DNA of 64,000 nt from Margaritifera margaritifera (Eukaryota > Mollusca > Bivalvia > Unionida > Margaritiferidae), in contig JAQPZY010001301.1 in the NCBI GenBank assembly GCA_029931535.1, forward strand, positions 1,302,001 to 1,366,000. The letters run 5' to 3'. The notes under the pieces were generated by a model that saw only the letters and a program-made list of their open reading frames with translations, made no database searches and was not told where the DNA came from. The position numbers and the translations under genes are program-made. Of this stretch, positions 35,080-46,560 are shown one piece after another. The number at the start of each line of letters is the position of its first letter. Within the stretch, counting starts at the first letter, position 1.

Positions 35080-35854
35080 CAGGTCGATCTATAATGTACA
35101 TTTGTATCGTTACAGTCTCCCCGCGAAGGTCAAACGCATGCCCTTCCTGGTTAACGAGGGAAAACGAGCGTCAATCGGGGATTGTTGAATGGAAGATACA
35201 CGGGGGCCTTTGGAGCAATCGAGAGCAGATTACCAAAGTGCGCATTCGGGGATAACCCGAACAATATGTAACCCTGGGCGGCTACGCTTCCCGCACCTGA
35301 ACGGTAACTGCCGCTGATGGCGTCTCAGGTCAGATTAACCTGAATCGTCGAGGTGATCCTGACAATGCCTGGCGCGATATTGTAACTGGTACCATTGGGT
35401 CCTGCACGCATAATTCGTTGGTCCGCGGGAATGTTATTAATATCTCTGCGACGACTGAGCAATGTCCACTGCGTACTATGGAGATTCAATCGAGATGGCA
35501 GAGATGAGTTTGCTCGGACACGAGTATGTAGATTATAGGGTCTATGCTGGTCACCAAAGAAATCAGCCATCGGATCTCATCATTGATCGATTCAATGTCG
35601 TACGCGCCCGTGGAAAGTCCAACAACGTTTAAGGTTGAGCCACCGTCCGCGTCGAACCCTCCAAATGGTATCGATCGAATATTAGGCCAACTGTGGTAAA
35701 CGCGCAACGACGCTAGTGCGATCTCAAGTGTGCGGCCTTCACCCGCGGTAATTGGTATCGGGAAACCCACATGGAATTCTGGTTTCGTTGACGAGATTGT
35801 AATCATTTCGGCGATGCTCGTAGTTGTAGTTGCTGCTGGTCTGAGGTCACGCAA
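35080..35854 (-). pseudogene. Conserved beta-rich structural protein ('PEF..F..P ... DLRGE' family), element B
   Basis: Starts near MITISSTKPEFHVGFPIPIT and continues LEIALASLRVYHSWPNI, then STGAYDIESINDEIRWL, then after a shift NLHTRVRANSSLPSRLNLHS. Next come INNIPADQRIMRAG, IAPKAPVYLPFNN, and finally a frame with FDLRGETVTIQMYIID at about 35.12 kb. The pattern (SP.F.V.F..PI......ALA.L.YYS.PNI, G.YdIe.IN, YLPV, DLRGE.VTV) is one I know from uncharacterised proteins in Polinton-like elements of invertebrates, where it recurs beside hexon and PX genes. The function is not established; a penton or vertex role is a guess. Two or more frameshifts. Confidence 0.72.
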
Positions 35855-35999
35855 TCAACAATGGATCTATGTTTGGACGAACGTTGCGCACCATCACCAA
35901 AGAATTCTTTCCATGCGGTCTATCAAGTTGACTTTTATGTTTTTTTACTTCATCGTGAAATTTCTCCCTCTCTGCGCCAGATGCCGTACCTGATTAAAC

Positions 36000-36620
36000 T
36001 TCTCCCGAAATATCCACTTAGGCCAATTTTGTTATGCTTCATTTTAGCAACGATGCTTGTACTTTTCCTTTGCGTAATCTCTCCACTTGCAGGGTAAAGA
36101 AGCGGCAAATGCTACGTTATTCTTGTGGATCTTTTGGCGTCCCATCTCGTTGAATATTCTAGGAGGTGTTGTCAACTCTGACTTGTTCTCGAGTGGTTGT
36201 TGTTGTGGAGGATGCACATTTGCCTCTTCGACGCCTTATCGCGTGTCACCAATGTCGCCAGTAGTTGCATCTAGGTCTTCTTGGAATTTCGCCATCGTCG
36301 GTTGCAAGCGTTCGATTGTCGCCGCGGTTTCTCTCGTGGCTTTCTTGATACCCTTGGCTCGTTTGGCTGTCTTGACAATTCGACCAGGTTGTGTTTCTGT
36401 TCCCATCATCTTTGCCACATGTTCTGCGGTTTCGCGCGCAGGCTTGATCAGCAGCGCAAACGTTTGTTCAAAACCCGCTGAGAGGTCTTCCCGTGCGACC
36501 TGTCGCGACTGAAACATATCTTTGACTAGTTTGTGGACAGCTATGTAATCACGAAGTTTCAGTTGTTCGCGGGCAGCTTTGCGGCGTCGGTCAGCACCAA
36601 GTGCTTTAACGTCGCTGATG
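36000..36620 (-). pseudogene. Helical (coiled-coil-like) protein of unknown function, element B
   Basis: Open part 36236-36517 (MFQSRQVAREDLSAGFEQTF, then KRAKGIKKATRETAATIERL). It is extended upstream in frame-shifted sequence by QLKLRDYIAVHKLVKDM and downstream by NNVAFAASLPCKWRDYAKEK. Charged and predicted helical, with heptad-like Leu/Ala/Ile spacing. It lies between the packaging ATPase and the conserved beta-rich protein. In related elements this position often holds a small virion protein. No family assigned. Confidence 0.45.
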
Positions 36621-36639
36621 ATTTCTCAACCGCAGGTTT

Positions 36640-37345
36640 TTTTGTTTTGACATTGTATATATTCATCGTGGTCGTTAAATTGCTTCAAGCGTTCGCGTCT
36701 AAACCCGTGCGATACTTAAGTGGCCCACCGGTCAAGTCGATCGTGAGGAAACTATACGGGTCCCTGGTCACCTCCGCGAACATATTCCGAAACTCATCCC
36801 ACGACACCAGGTCCAATGTATGTTTGCAAGATCATGCGCGTCAACCCCATGAAATATCATCATCAAGTTGCAGTTGTCCCGGATCACTTTAGCCACGTGT
36901 GCGTATCGTTGGCTCACATATATCACGTCTGTGTTCTTGAAAACAATCTACCGGGGTTGTCGCGGCGGTCAAGCATCATGAAATCTCTGAATACGTTATA
37001 ACATGGTTGATCGATCTTGGATGGCGCAAACACGTACAGCCGATCCCACTTAACCATCGCATAATCAGATTATGCGTTTTCATGGTTCCGACCAGGCGAT
37101 CAATTAACGCGCGAACCGAGTTCGGAAACACGTATCTGCACTTAGGTGGTCCGGGCTTCGCCAACGCATAGAAGTCATGACTGTGAAATCTTTTCTTTTG
37201 CTCCACGATGCCATGTTGAATGTCAATTGTTGTAATCAACATAAACATGCCTTCGTATTGTGTGCGACACCGCGTCAAAACTCGTACCACAAATCCAACT
37301 TTTTTGTATGTAAGAATACTGAATTCGACCATAAGGCATAATGTA
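36640..37345 (-). pseudogene. FtsK/HerA (A32-like) packaging ATPase remnant, element B
   Basis: Read leftward: KKVGFVVRVLTRCRTQYEG, then CRYVFPNSVRALIDRL and VGTMKTHNLIMRWL, which may be a decayed P-loop (GxxGxGKT/S reading GTMKT). Another frame gives RDFMMLDRRDNPGRLFSRTQ. A third gives DVIYVSQRYAHVAKVIRDN and CNLMMIFHGVDAHDLANIH, the block 'VIY..Q....P...R.N......F...D...L..I'. GPLKYRTG comes near the end. This is the order of the genome-packaging ATPases of adintoviruses and Polintons. Three or more frameshifts and stops are present. Confidence 0.72.
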
Positions 37346-38579
37346 GGAAGTGTAATGTTTCCCCCTGATCATAACATGGAAACTATTAATATCCCACCAT
37401 ATGCCTGTACCCATATAAATTCTGACTGGACCTTAGAACAGAAATGAACGTATGCATTTAATATTGGCCCCCTGGTAGGTCCTTACCATCAGGGCCTTAC
37501 CCATGAGACGCAAAAGTAGGAGTAAAGTGGGGTCAAAAAGGGGAAGTGCGGGGATATGTGATTTACTAACGGAGAAGTATTGTTTTAAAAGTGTAAAAGT
37601 GTCAGACAATTGTCGGTTTAACTTCGGAAAAGCACAGACATGACAGATATAATACAATCAATGCCACAATGTAAACATGTCATGTCTATAGTTATCATCA
37701 GCTTGGGATTCCTGAGGAATAAGGATGTGCAAGATGGTTACCTTTTATCTGAGAGACAACAACGTATATATTGACACTTTTCAATGTATTAGAAAACGAT
37801 GAAGACCATGACATATATGACTTCTATAGTTTTCATTTCGTATTGAAAAATGAATGAAGCCTTGTTTATTTCGATTTTTTTAAACAAAAACTCAACTGAC
37901 CTGCGAAATTTTGAGAAGGTATTGGCACTTCAATGTTTCTAAGTTGGTAGACGGGATACTTCTTAAAGTTTTGAGCCCAGGTTAAAATTGTTAGCAAGAC
38001 ATTATCGTGATAATGGAACAAGAATAAATACTAGGAAGAATTAGAAAGCGGTCCAAAACACGTACTTGTCAGGATAGATTCTTGAACAATTGGCTATGGT
38101 TTCATGTTCTTTGTGAGGAACTGGGTAGGAAATGTTCCATGTGTGACGAAGCTGGAAAGCAAACCTTCTTGATCGGCATGCCAAAGGTTGCACAAATTTA
38201 AGGACATCACGTCTGGCGAAACATTAAAGTTCTTTACAACATAGGAAGGCCCAACAGGTTAGAGTACTTAGGAATGATTTATTTTGAAGCTGCAGTTTCT
38301 AATGTAATTACCAAGAGGGAGAAGAGTCGCTGGCAACTGGTCAATCAGTGAATTGGCTTGCTAAGGTACAGATCGCCACAGACAAGTATGCATCCTTTTG
38401 AAATTACTCACTATACTTTGTTGTGAAAAAATTAAGAATTTAAAACTGCTACTTACACCTTCCATACTTCTACTGGAGAAATAGGTTATAACTGACTTTG
38501 TTATCAATAAAATTATTTAAAAAATAAACAAAGTGATTTCATTACCATGCTTCTGTTTACTAAAAGTTGTTATTACATA
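37346..38579. other. Stretch right of element B
   Basis: Base composition returns to AT-rich at about 37.4-37.6 kb. Open frames at 37220-37447 and 37433-37657 show no domain. No terminal inverted repeat of element B was recognised by eye. 38.0-38.45 kb holds unassigned sequence. Confidence 0.4.
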
Positions 38580-39310
38580 ATTTAGGTAAGATATTAATCG
38601 TCTGCCAATCTCGTCAAAACTGCCGCCGTTAAAAACTGCAAATCGCCTACCCCTAGAAAATACAAAAATGCATAGAATCTTGGAGAAAACATCGGTCAGA
38701 GATCAAAGGTCAAGGTCACTGTGACTGAAGGAAGAAAAATGGTTTCCGCAAAAAAAACATTAGTTCTACATCACAAACTTAGACCAAGCATTGTGGATAG
38801 CTTGCACTTGGGGCCAGGAAGAGGCCTATAAATGTGGGGGTCAAAGGTCAAAATCATTGTAATTGTATCAGAAAGTTATAAAGTATTATTTTTCCACATT
38901 AAAAACATAAGTTTTGCAACACATACCAAGACCAAACTTTTTGGATAACTTGCACGTTGGGTAAGAAAGAAGTCTATCGATTTCAGAGTCAAAAGGTCAA
39001 GGCCACTGACAAAAGGAAGAAAAAATGGTTTCTGCGCGATAACATTAGCTCTATGTCGCAGAATGGACCAAACGTTGGAAAGCTTGCATATTACGTAAGG
39101 TAGAAGCTACTGTGACCGAAATAATGAAATGGTTACTACACAATAACAGTTAGTTCTCTATCACGTGCCTGGACAAAACTTTGTGGACAGCCTCCACTTT
39201 CGGTAATAAAGGGACCTATAAATTCTGGGGTCTAGCGGTCAGAGGTCATTGTTATGGTAAGTCTAATAAGAACATAATTGTTTCTGCACCTTAACTTTGT
39301 TCAAGACCGC
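38580..39310. repeat. Dispersed-repeat array with ~135-148 bp monomers and AGGTCA motifs
   Basis: Diverged tandem monomers marked by 'gatagcttgcacttgg' type boxes at about 38796, 38944 and 39078. Each is followed by 'ggtcaaaggtcaaggtcac' type blocks (38707, 38841, 38990, 39237) and 'aaaatggtttctgc' blocks. This is a repeat type I associate with mollusc genomes. No protein is encoded. Confidence 0.85.
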
Positions 39311-39795
39311 ATGGTCAATATTGTTTTCTGTCCTCTCTTTGTACAAAAGTTTGAAAATATTCTCCCTGCTACAGTAATATATCTGCACAAGCAAAAGTAG
39401 TTGTTTATGCTGCTTGGCTAAATATTTAGCTTTCTTTCTTCTAAAGCCTTTTTCTTTATCATAAATATCTAATATACTTGAAACCCTTCATGTACAGTAT
39501 GCATTGTATGCGTATGCTTCTTGTCCTTTTTCATATAGATATACTTAGATTGCCTATACTAATCTGTCACAAGTCCATTATTTCAAGTGTGTGTGTATGC
39601 ATGTGAGAAAGTTCACACTTATATCATACCAACATCCTAATCAGATTTATTTTTATTTTTCTCTTTTTTCTACATTGCATCGTTGCAGTGCTGCACATGT
39701 AAAATATTATATAGCTACTTGAGCAGTACTGATGTACTAATGCCATCAATAATTTTGGATTTGGTATCTGTAACATACCGTTAATACTAAATTTG
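39311..39795. other. AT-rich intergenic region
   Basis: No gene or repeat recognised. Confidence 0.5.
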
Positions 39796-40049
<254 letters not shown>

Positions 40050-40685
40050 TAGATTCCCTCCGGAAATTAGGCATATAGGCCATACATGTCTTTTTTTTAA
40101 AAGAGATTGTAAAATGCCTAAGTCGGACTTAGGGAGTTAATGCTTAGAAACACATATTCAGGCTTCATAAATAAATTCCTTTAACTTGAACTATTACGCG
40201 AGTATTGACCTAACGTTGTACTTAAGATGTATATTGCAACAGGTGTAAACACTGCCTTGAGGCTATTGTAAAGGGTATAATGTATCGTCTACCAGGAGAT
40301 TATATAGGTCCCCGTCACAACCAAGTTTGGGAGTAGACCATTTGTTTTCACCAGTAAAGAGAGATATCCAATAAACAATAAAGTTATTTTTATAAAGACC
40401 AAGAAATGAAAGGTGAATTAAATCCCGGTTCAGATATATAGTGTATGTTCATAACTTACGGCTTTGTACTTGATTCACAGCGACATCAGATTATTACAAG
40501 TTTATAGACATATGCATATCTTTCCAGGACGAAACTGTAAAGTCCTTCCATTATATAAATTATTTACTGATAAGGATGATAACTATTCCACATTGATGAA
40601 AAACTCCTGCATGCTCGGGGATATAAAATATACCTGATGCACTCTCCTGCATGTCGTAAGAGGTGATTAATGGAGGTAGAAGCTA
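40050..40685. other. AT-rich intergenic region
   Basis: No gene recognised. Confidence 0.5.
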
Positions 40686-40870
40686 TAGTAGCTCAGTGGC
40701 TAGAATGCCGAACACGCGATCACAAGGGTGCGGGTTTGAGTCCAACTATCGGATCAGCCCAGGTTGACTACCATGGTATGCCCTTGGGAAAAGTCACTTA
40801 ACTCCAATTGCCGAAGTGCTAAAAAATCTACTTGTGTTACTTGTGTTGCTGTGCTGTAAAACACCAAACC
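40686..40870 (+). mobile_element. tRNA-derived SINE
   Basis: The tRNA-like head has an A box-like 'tagctcagtggctagaatgc' at about 40689 and a B box-like 'gggtttgagtcc' at 40732. An anticodon-arm-like spacer lies between. A body containing 'cccttgggaaaagtcactta' and 'actccaattgccgaagtgc' follows. The body motif is shared with the inverse copy at 41.0-41.15 kb. It is not a functional tRNA: there is no intact acceptor stem. Confidence 0.8.
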
Positions 40871-40950
40871 AAACAAAAACCAGATCCAAGAAAAAATTAA
40901 AACAGGATACTTTATACATTGCATCAATACATTGATAATTTTTCATGTGT

Positions 40951-40977
40951 CTTTTTTTTTTTTAGGGGGGGGGGGGT
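40951..40977. repeat. Poly-T / poly-G junction
   Basis: A T run is followed by 'ta' and a run of about 12 G, between the two oppositely oriented SINEs. Confidence 0.85.
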
Positions 40978-40999
40978 TATTTGTTTTAACGGCACTTTT

Positions 41000-41147
41000 A
41001 AAACATTGGCCATATCATGCTGAGGACACGGGAATCAAATGCCTTTCCCAAGGACACTCTGAGGCATTCGACATTGGCTGGGTATCAAACCCGCAACCCT
41101 TGCATTACGAGTCTGATTCTTTAAAAACTGAGCTACTGCTGCTGACG
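41000..41147 (-). mobile_element. tRNA-derived SINE, inverse orientation
   Basis: On the minus strand: 'agcagcagtagctcagtt' (A box-like) at about 41145-41128, 'gggtttgatacc' (B box-like) at 41092-41081, then 'gtccttgggaaaggcatttg' as body. Same design as the SINE at 40.7 kb, so the two form a tail-to-tail pair around a poly-T/poly-G junction. Confidence 0.78.
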
Positions 41148-41290
41148 TAACTGTAAAAAGGCCTATATTGAGTAAATTAAAAACATTTTTACTTTATTTT
41201 AAGTTGTATGGACTACTTTAAACCTTGTATCAATACATACATTAATACACTTTCGCGACATATTTATAGGGCATGTGTTGAGTGGATTTC

Positions 41291-41364
41291 TGTAAAGTGG
41301 TTGATTTGACAAAACTTTGGAGTGATTGTAAAGTGGTTGATTTGGCAAAGGTTTGGAGTGATTG
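41291..41364. repeat. Tandem duplication of a ~37-bp unit
   Basis: 'tgtaaagtggttgatttgac' ... 'tttggagtgat' occurs twice in a row with a few differences. Confidence 0.88.
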
Positions 41365-41644
41365 TTTTATGCCTAATTTGTTTTATTTTGTTTGATCTTA
41401 GACTGTGATGCATGTTTCATGGTATACCAGTCTTGCAAATGTGTTTTTGTGTATAGGTATTGGATATAGATGTAAGGAAGTTGTGTATATCTCACCCCAA
41501 CAATGATCATGTAGTTTACATAACAATGACATACAATTTTTAAGTTAAAAAAATACTTTGAAAGCATAACGTACATACCTGAAAAGCATGCGAAAGTCCT
41601 AGAAAGAATGAATACAGTACTGATTCATGTTAAATGAATACACT

Positions 41645-41665
41645 CACACACACACGCGCGCGCAG

Positions 41666-41696
<31 letters not shown>
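41645..41696. repeat. (CA)n(CG)n ... (TA)n microsatellite
   Basis: Short CA/CG run followed by TA run, immediately left of the 41.7 kb palindrome. Confidence 0.9.
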
Positions 41697-41702
<6 letters not shown>

Positions 41703-41853
41703 GTATAGTATGTACTCTATATCATTGATATACCACGAGATGTATACATGTTTCATTTAAAGGAAACGAGGCTTGCCGAGTTTCCTTTTAATGAAAAATT
41801 TATACAACGAGTGGTGGTATATCAAAGATACAGAGTACATACTATACATATAT
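41697..41853. repeat. Imperfect palindrome of ~155 bp (foldback/MITE-like)
   Basis: The outer arms 'atatgtatagtatgtactct' and 'agagtacatactatacatat' are exact reverse complements. The inner arms contain 'catttaaaggaaac' and 'tttccttttaatg', with the centre near 'gaggcttgccgag'. Almost the entire block can fold into one hairpin. No protein is encoded. Confidence 0.9.
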
Positions 41854-42589
41854 TTTATTTATATCGCATACAAATACACATACTTGCATTTCCAACGGAG
41901 TTAAGATTGACTACAGGAAACTGTGTATTGATCGAGTGAGTGAACTCTTCACATCTCTGCCCAGTGTGTCCGCTACAAAATGTAGTTCTGTACCAATCGT
42001 GGCTATCCGCAGTTCTCTTTGCAAATTGATAAGTTGCTTCTTTTCTTTTTTTTTTTTTCTTTTTTTAGCTTTTATTAACATTCATAATTGATTAAATAGA
42101 TATAAGAGAGACTTATGATTTACACATGAAAGATGGTTTAAGTGAAGAAAATAGAGCACATCAACCACAGCATGGTTAGCTTATTAGACACCGAACGTGC
42201 AGGCATTCAGTCATCGTCGAGTACATTGAAACGAGTGTGGAATATAGACTAAGCTAAATGACGAGCCAACAAGAGGTAATTCAAACATTTAAATTTATTT
42301 ACAGTTGATCTAAGTCATTATTATGCTTTCATTAACATTGCTACCAACCATAAGATTGTTTTTATCCTCCATCTCTTTCTCCTTTCCGTTTGTCGGTTTA
42401 TCTGTAAATTCTACCATCATTCATAGGTCCAGAGACATCGACGCATGACAGGCGAAAATCCGCTACGCTCTTTTTTTCACGGATTTTCGCCCGAAGCTTG
42501 CAATGATGGACAAGACAGAGGGAGATTTTTTTATTGTCCATCCCTATATTTCTCTGTGAGTCGATTAGTCTGCTGCCTGACCAACCAAC

Positions 42590-42590
<1 letters not shown>

Positions 42591-42639
<49 letters not shown>
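42591..42639. repeat. (GA)n microsatellite
   Basis: About 24 GA units followed by a G-rich stretch. Confidence 0.93.
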
Positions 42640-42641
<2 letters not shown>

Positions 42642-42981
42642 GGGGAGGGAGGGGGGAAGCGGCCTTCGGATATTGTAATATTTAAAAATAATGTTTTTAG
42701 AACCTTAATATAGGGTTTTTTTAAAAGCAGTAAATAGATTACAGTATGTGCGTGCCTCCTAACCAAGAAATTTACTGTACAGCCTCGATAAGCCATTGCA
42801 ACTTTGGATCATTGGTATTGTGAACACTGTAGATACATCCCATGAAAAGTGTAAGCATACCATTACAACGATCCAGGTTCTTGTAGGTTACTTGGTGTAA
42901 CTTCAAGTTCAAGGATTTCATCCAGCTCAAATTCTTTTTCTCTCTCTCTCCATAGAGATACACGTATGTGTGTCCCTTTTG

Positions 42982-42984
<3 letters not shown>

Positions 42985-43021
<37 letters not shown>
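42985..43021. repeat. (GA)n plus poly-G
   Basis: About 14 GA units followed by a run of G and an A-rich stretch. Confidence 0.88.
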
Positions 43022-43022
<1 letters not shown>

Positions 43023-45330
43023 TAAAAAAAAAGGGAAAGCAGAGGGGATTTCAATGAAATTGTGTACTATGTTTAATTCATTTAGAAAACGGGGATTATT
43101 AATATTTTTTCTCGTTATTTTCCTATGTCAATTATGATTAATAAGTGGAAATTCATCACTGATCTAGAGAGTATAGAAGCAACACCCTACTGTTGAAACC
43201 ATGTTTATATATGCGTATTCGTGCGCAATGGGCGGATCACAATTTGATATACCAATAGTATTTGTAAATCAAATTGCTTTATACCAACACTTTAAAAGAC
43301 ATGTTATTTTTAATGTATGTGGTATATATATATATGAAGAATGCAAATACAATAAAAATCTTTAAAGAAGATTACTAGTGAAATATAGCATATACAGAAT
43401 AGGAACACACATGGGCCACCTGGTGTTTTTTCTTTCCCAAAATAAGTGCATATGTGTGTGTTTGTAAGATAACATTCAGTTTGCTCTTCCGATGATTGTT
43501 ATATTCCTAATATGTTGATTAGTGCGACTTAATCTGGTAATTTTATTCATTTTGCATTTCCTCCTTACCATCTTTAATTAACCATCTTTATGAAGTATGT
43601 TAAGTCTGATTTATCAGCATAAATATGGAAACTTTGCAAATAGTTGCAATTTAGTGCATATATATATCGTCAATAACAACATATAAAAGATAAGAGCATA
43701 CAATCGTCAGTAATTAATAAATGTATACACTTGCCATCGCGAATTTACAGTATTATAAACTTTGTGTTTGAATTGGCTCATGAGCAGTAATACTAATGAA
43801 GACAACAAAAGGAAACGAAGTAAATTTGGAGGAAATCTACATGTACATTGAAGAAAGAAGTTTCGGTAGTATGCACAGAATTCAGATAACAAATTTAAAA
43901 AATACAACAACAAACACCCCCACTTTACAGCTATATGTACATACTGGCAAATGAAAGAGAGATATTTCAGCTTTTAGTCTTGCGTACACTTGCACTAAAT
44001 ACAAAATGGTTAAATGTCAACTGGTTTATTATACAAGTATTGGTCACAGTTAACCTTTTGAATTGTATGTATCAGTTTGAATTGCTTCTATTTCATTCAG
44101 CAGGTAAGGTTCTGCAAATTCACAAATTGTATGAAAAGTAATTGGGCTAAAGTTCCTGCCACAATTAGCAAGTGTAGTTTGCCTAAGATTAAGTGATTAT
44201 ATGGTTGTTCCTCCATAGAAATATCACGTGTGTTCTTGAACTGATATATTTTTGCCATCAATTAGTTAGATTTCCCAAAGTTTAGTTCATTTCCTTTTGT
44301 TGTCGGTGTGGTGTAGAAATATACCTGTATCGGCATGTCCCTAATCACTTGATATGTATTCTGTCTTTCTTGACTCGGGATATTGTGTGAATGATCTTTA
44401 TTCTTGGGTGTCTTTCTTTCGAATTCACAAATCTATATAGATGTGTTATCAGAAAAGCTAGCAACAATTAAAATTGAAGTTAAGTTTTAACAACTTAATT
44501 AGAATCTTCATGTTCTGTTATGCAGTCCTTCGCTAGGGCTTATTTAAAATCATTTCACACGTAAGGTGTTTAAAATAATTAGTTACAGATTCCAAGGCTG
44601 ATCTTTCTATTATGTTAGATGCCAAAACTGATCTTTCTAAGGGAAAGCACACAAGATCCTTCAGTATAAATGCAGATTAAGTTTCATTTTCTCATGGCAG
44701 GTACAAAAATTAGGTTTGGTTATGTTGGGAGACACTAAACCTTCGTAGGCTCCCAGTAACAGCAATTGATGTGTGTTAAATCAACAATAGATCAAATATA
44801 GCCTCCTCTTCATAATGTCACCACAGGGAGGTTGATAATGTTATATCATGTGCCTTCGCTTTAATTATACCTGTATGTATACTTTTTAAACAGATATACT
44901 TTAAATTGAACTTGCCCATTAGCCAAGAAATACTCTAAATCGAACTTGTCTATTCCGAGTCACCGTGCTTCCAATTACTGAACAATATTTACCCAGTGAC
45001 AAGCGGAACTAATTTGGTGAAAATTTTTGTGACCCTTTAACAGTGCGAGAAAATAAAAGAGTAATAATTGAGTATTTTATTTTTGTACGAGTTGTAATAT
45101 GCTGGTCTTGACAAATGCTGACTGAGAGCTAAATGATGCTGGGCTGCCATGTTGGAGATTTGTGTTCCTTTTGAACTATTTGAAACTAATCTGAATTTTA
45201 AGACCTAACCTCGAAGTCACAGTATAATTATCGGAAATAATTTTGACTTAATAAATCATTTCACAGTAAAAAATGACGCAACCATTTTATAGCTTACGGG
45301 ATGGTTTGTTGTTCGTCGTCTGTTGCCGAA

Positions 45331-45860
45331 CTCACGCCCAATATGACCGCCACGTCAGTCATCTTGAAAATCATGTAATTGTCATTCCTCCTAAATGAAT
45401 GTCATATCAACATGTGGCTGTTTTTATTAAAAGACTTCTTGCGATGTCTAGTTGGTCCTAAATGAAAATGGTCAGGCTCAGAGATCCAATATGGCCACCA
45501 CAGTGGCCATATAGAAAATATTGTTGTCAATATTTCTTCTGAAAGAATGGTCATATCAGCATGGGTTTTCACTAGAAGACTTTTTATGATGTCTGGTTGG
45601 TCGCAAATGAAAAAGGTAACAATCAGACCTCCAATATAACTGCTACAATGGCCATCTTGAAAATCTTGTTATGCCTACTTCTGCTAGATGGTTGGTCATA
45701 TTGACATTGTGCTTTCACCAAAATACTTCTAATGATGTCTTCTTGGTCCTAAATGAAAATGGTGCCAATCTGATATACAATATATCCACCACAGCAGCTA
45801 ATTTGAAAATCTTGTTATCGCTGAAGAATATTAGAGATGGTTTCAACACTCAAAAGTTAT
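45331..45860. repeat. Tandem array, ~146-bp monomer (family 1, copy 1)
   Basis: Monomers are marked by 'gatgtctagttggtcctaaa' boxes at about 45443, 45588 and 45734 (spacing 145-146). Each has 'tccaatatggccaccacagt' and 'catcttgaaaatcttg' type blocks. The same family reappears at 47.94-48.60 kb. Confidence 0.9.
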
Positions 45861-46089
45861 AAGGATGAAATGTTCTTATCTTGAATTTCTGGAAATTCTT
45901 TTCGCCCAGTAGAGCGTCATTTCCTTCAAGGGACTCTTGTTCTTATTTGTAACTGAAGTCTGATTTTGAATGAGCACAAAAATGTGGTAGGTGATTCCAA
46001 CAACAACAAAAAATCAATATAATTGAAATGACAAGAACAAATCTCATAAAAGTAGTATGTCATATTCCTTGAAAAAAAAATATTTAGAA

Positions 46090-46560
46090 AATCTCAACGA
46101 ATAACATAGTTAGGTGTCACAATTACTAGCGATCTAAAATTGAACCTTCACATTAAAAAAATATGCACCAAGGTCAATTATACTTTAGGACAATTAAAAC
46201 CAACTTATCATCTTGCCCACAAAATGTGAAAGAATTGGATTTCAAAGGTTTAGTGAGTCCTGTTTTAGAATACGCTTGTACAGTTTTTGGAATCCTAACT
46301 CCCAAGTACAAAGTATTACAGAATGAACCTTGAAAAAAATCAGTAATTGAACAGCCAATTGTTTTACATTTAATTATGACTACACACCAGGAAGTTTGTA
46401 TTTTTGTACCTTGAAAGGAGCAATCAGCCTCACCGGACTGAGCAAGAACATATTAGGGACAACCATTTCATTTATTAAGATAGCTAGGTTAGCACAGTAA
46501 GTTATTAAAGGAGATATAGAAACATATGCTAAATGAAGATAATATTGGCAATATATTTCT
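46090..46560 (+). mobile_element. LINE reverse-transcriptase fragment (thumb region)
   Basis: The plus strand reads LGVTITSDLKLNLHIKKI, CTKVNYTLGQLKPTYHLA, then in a shifted frame FKGLVSPVLEYACTVFG and LTPKYKVLQN, and later YDYTPGS. This is the post-catalytic part of a non-LTR RT (YLGV.I..DL.W..HI ... RP.LEY....W.P.....I..LE..Q). Stops and frameshifts are present. It is a different LINE family or segment from the two leftward ones. Confidence 0.82.

Larger units (their letters stand above)
41854..45330. other. AT-rich intergenic region
   Basis: No gene recognised. It contains two (GA)n tracts (42591-42639, 42985-43012) that generate long open frames. The frames at 43707-43913 and 43935-44141 show no domain. 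Confidence 0.5.

Noticed and set aside
40686..40760. Functional tRNA gene
   Set aside because: A and B boxes are present but the acceptor and anticodon stems do not form; a SINE body follows directly.
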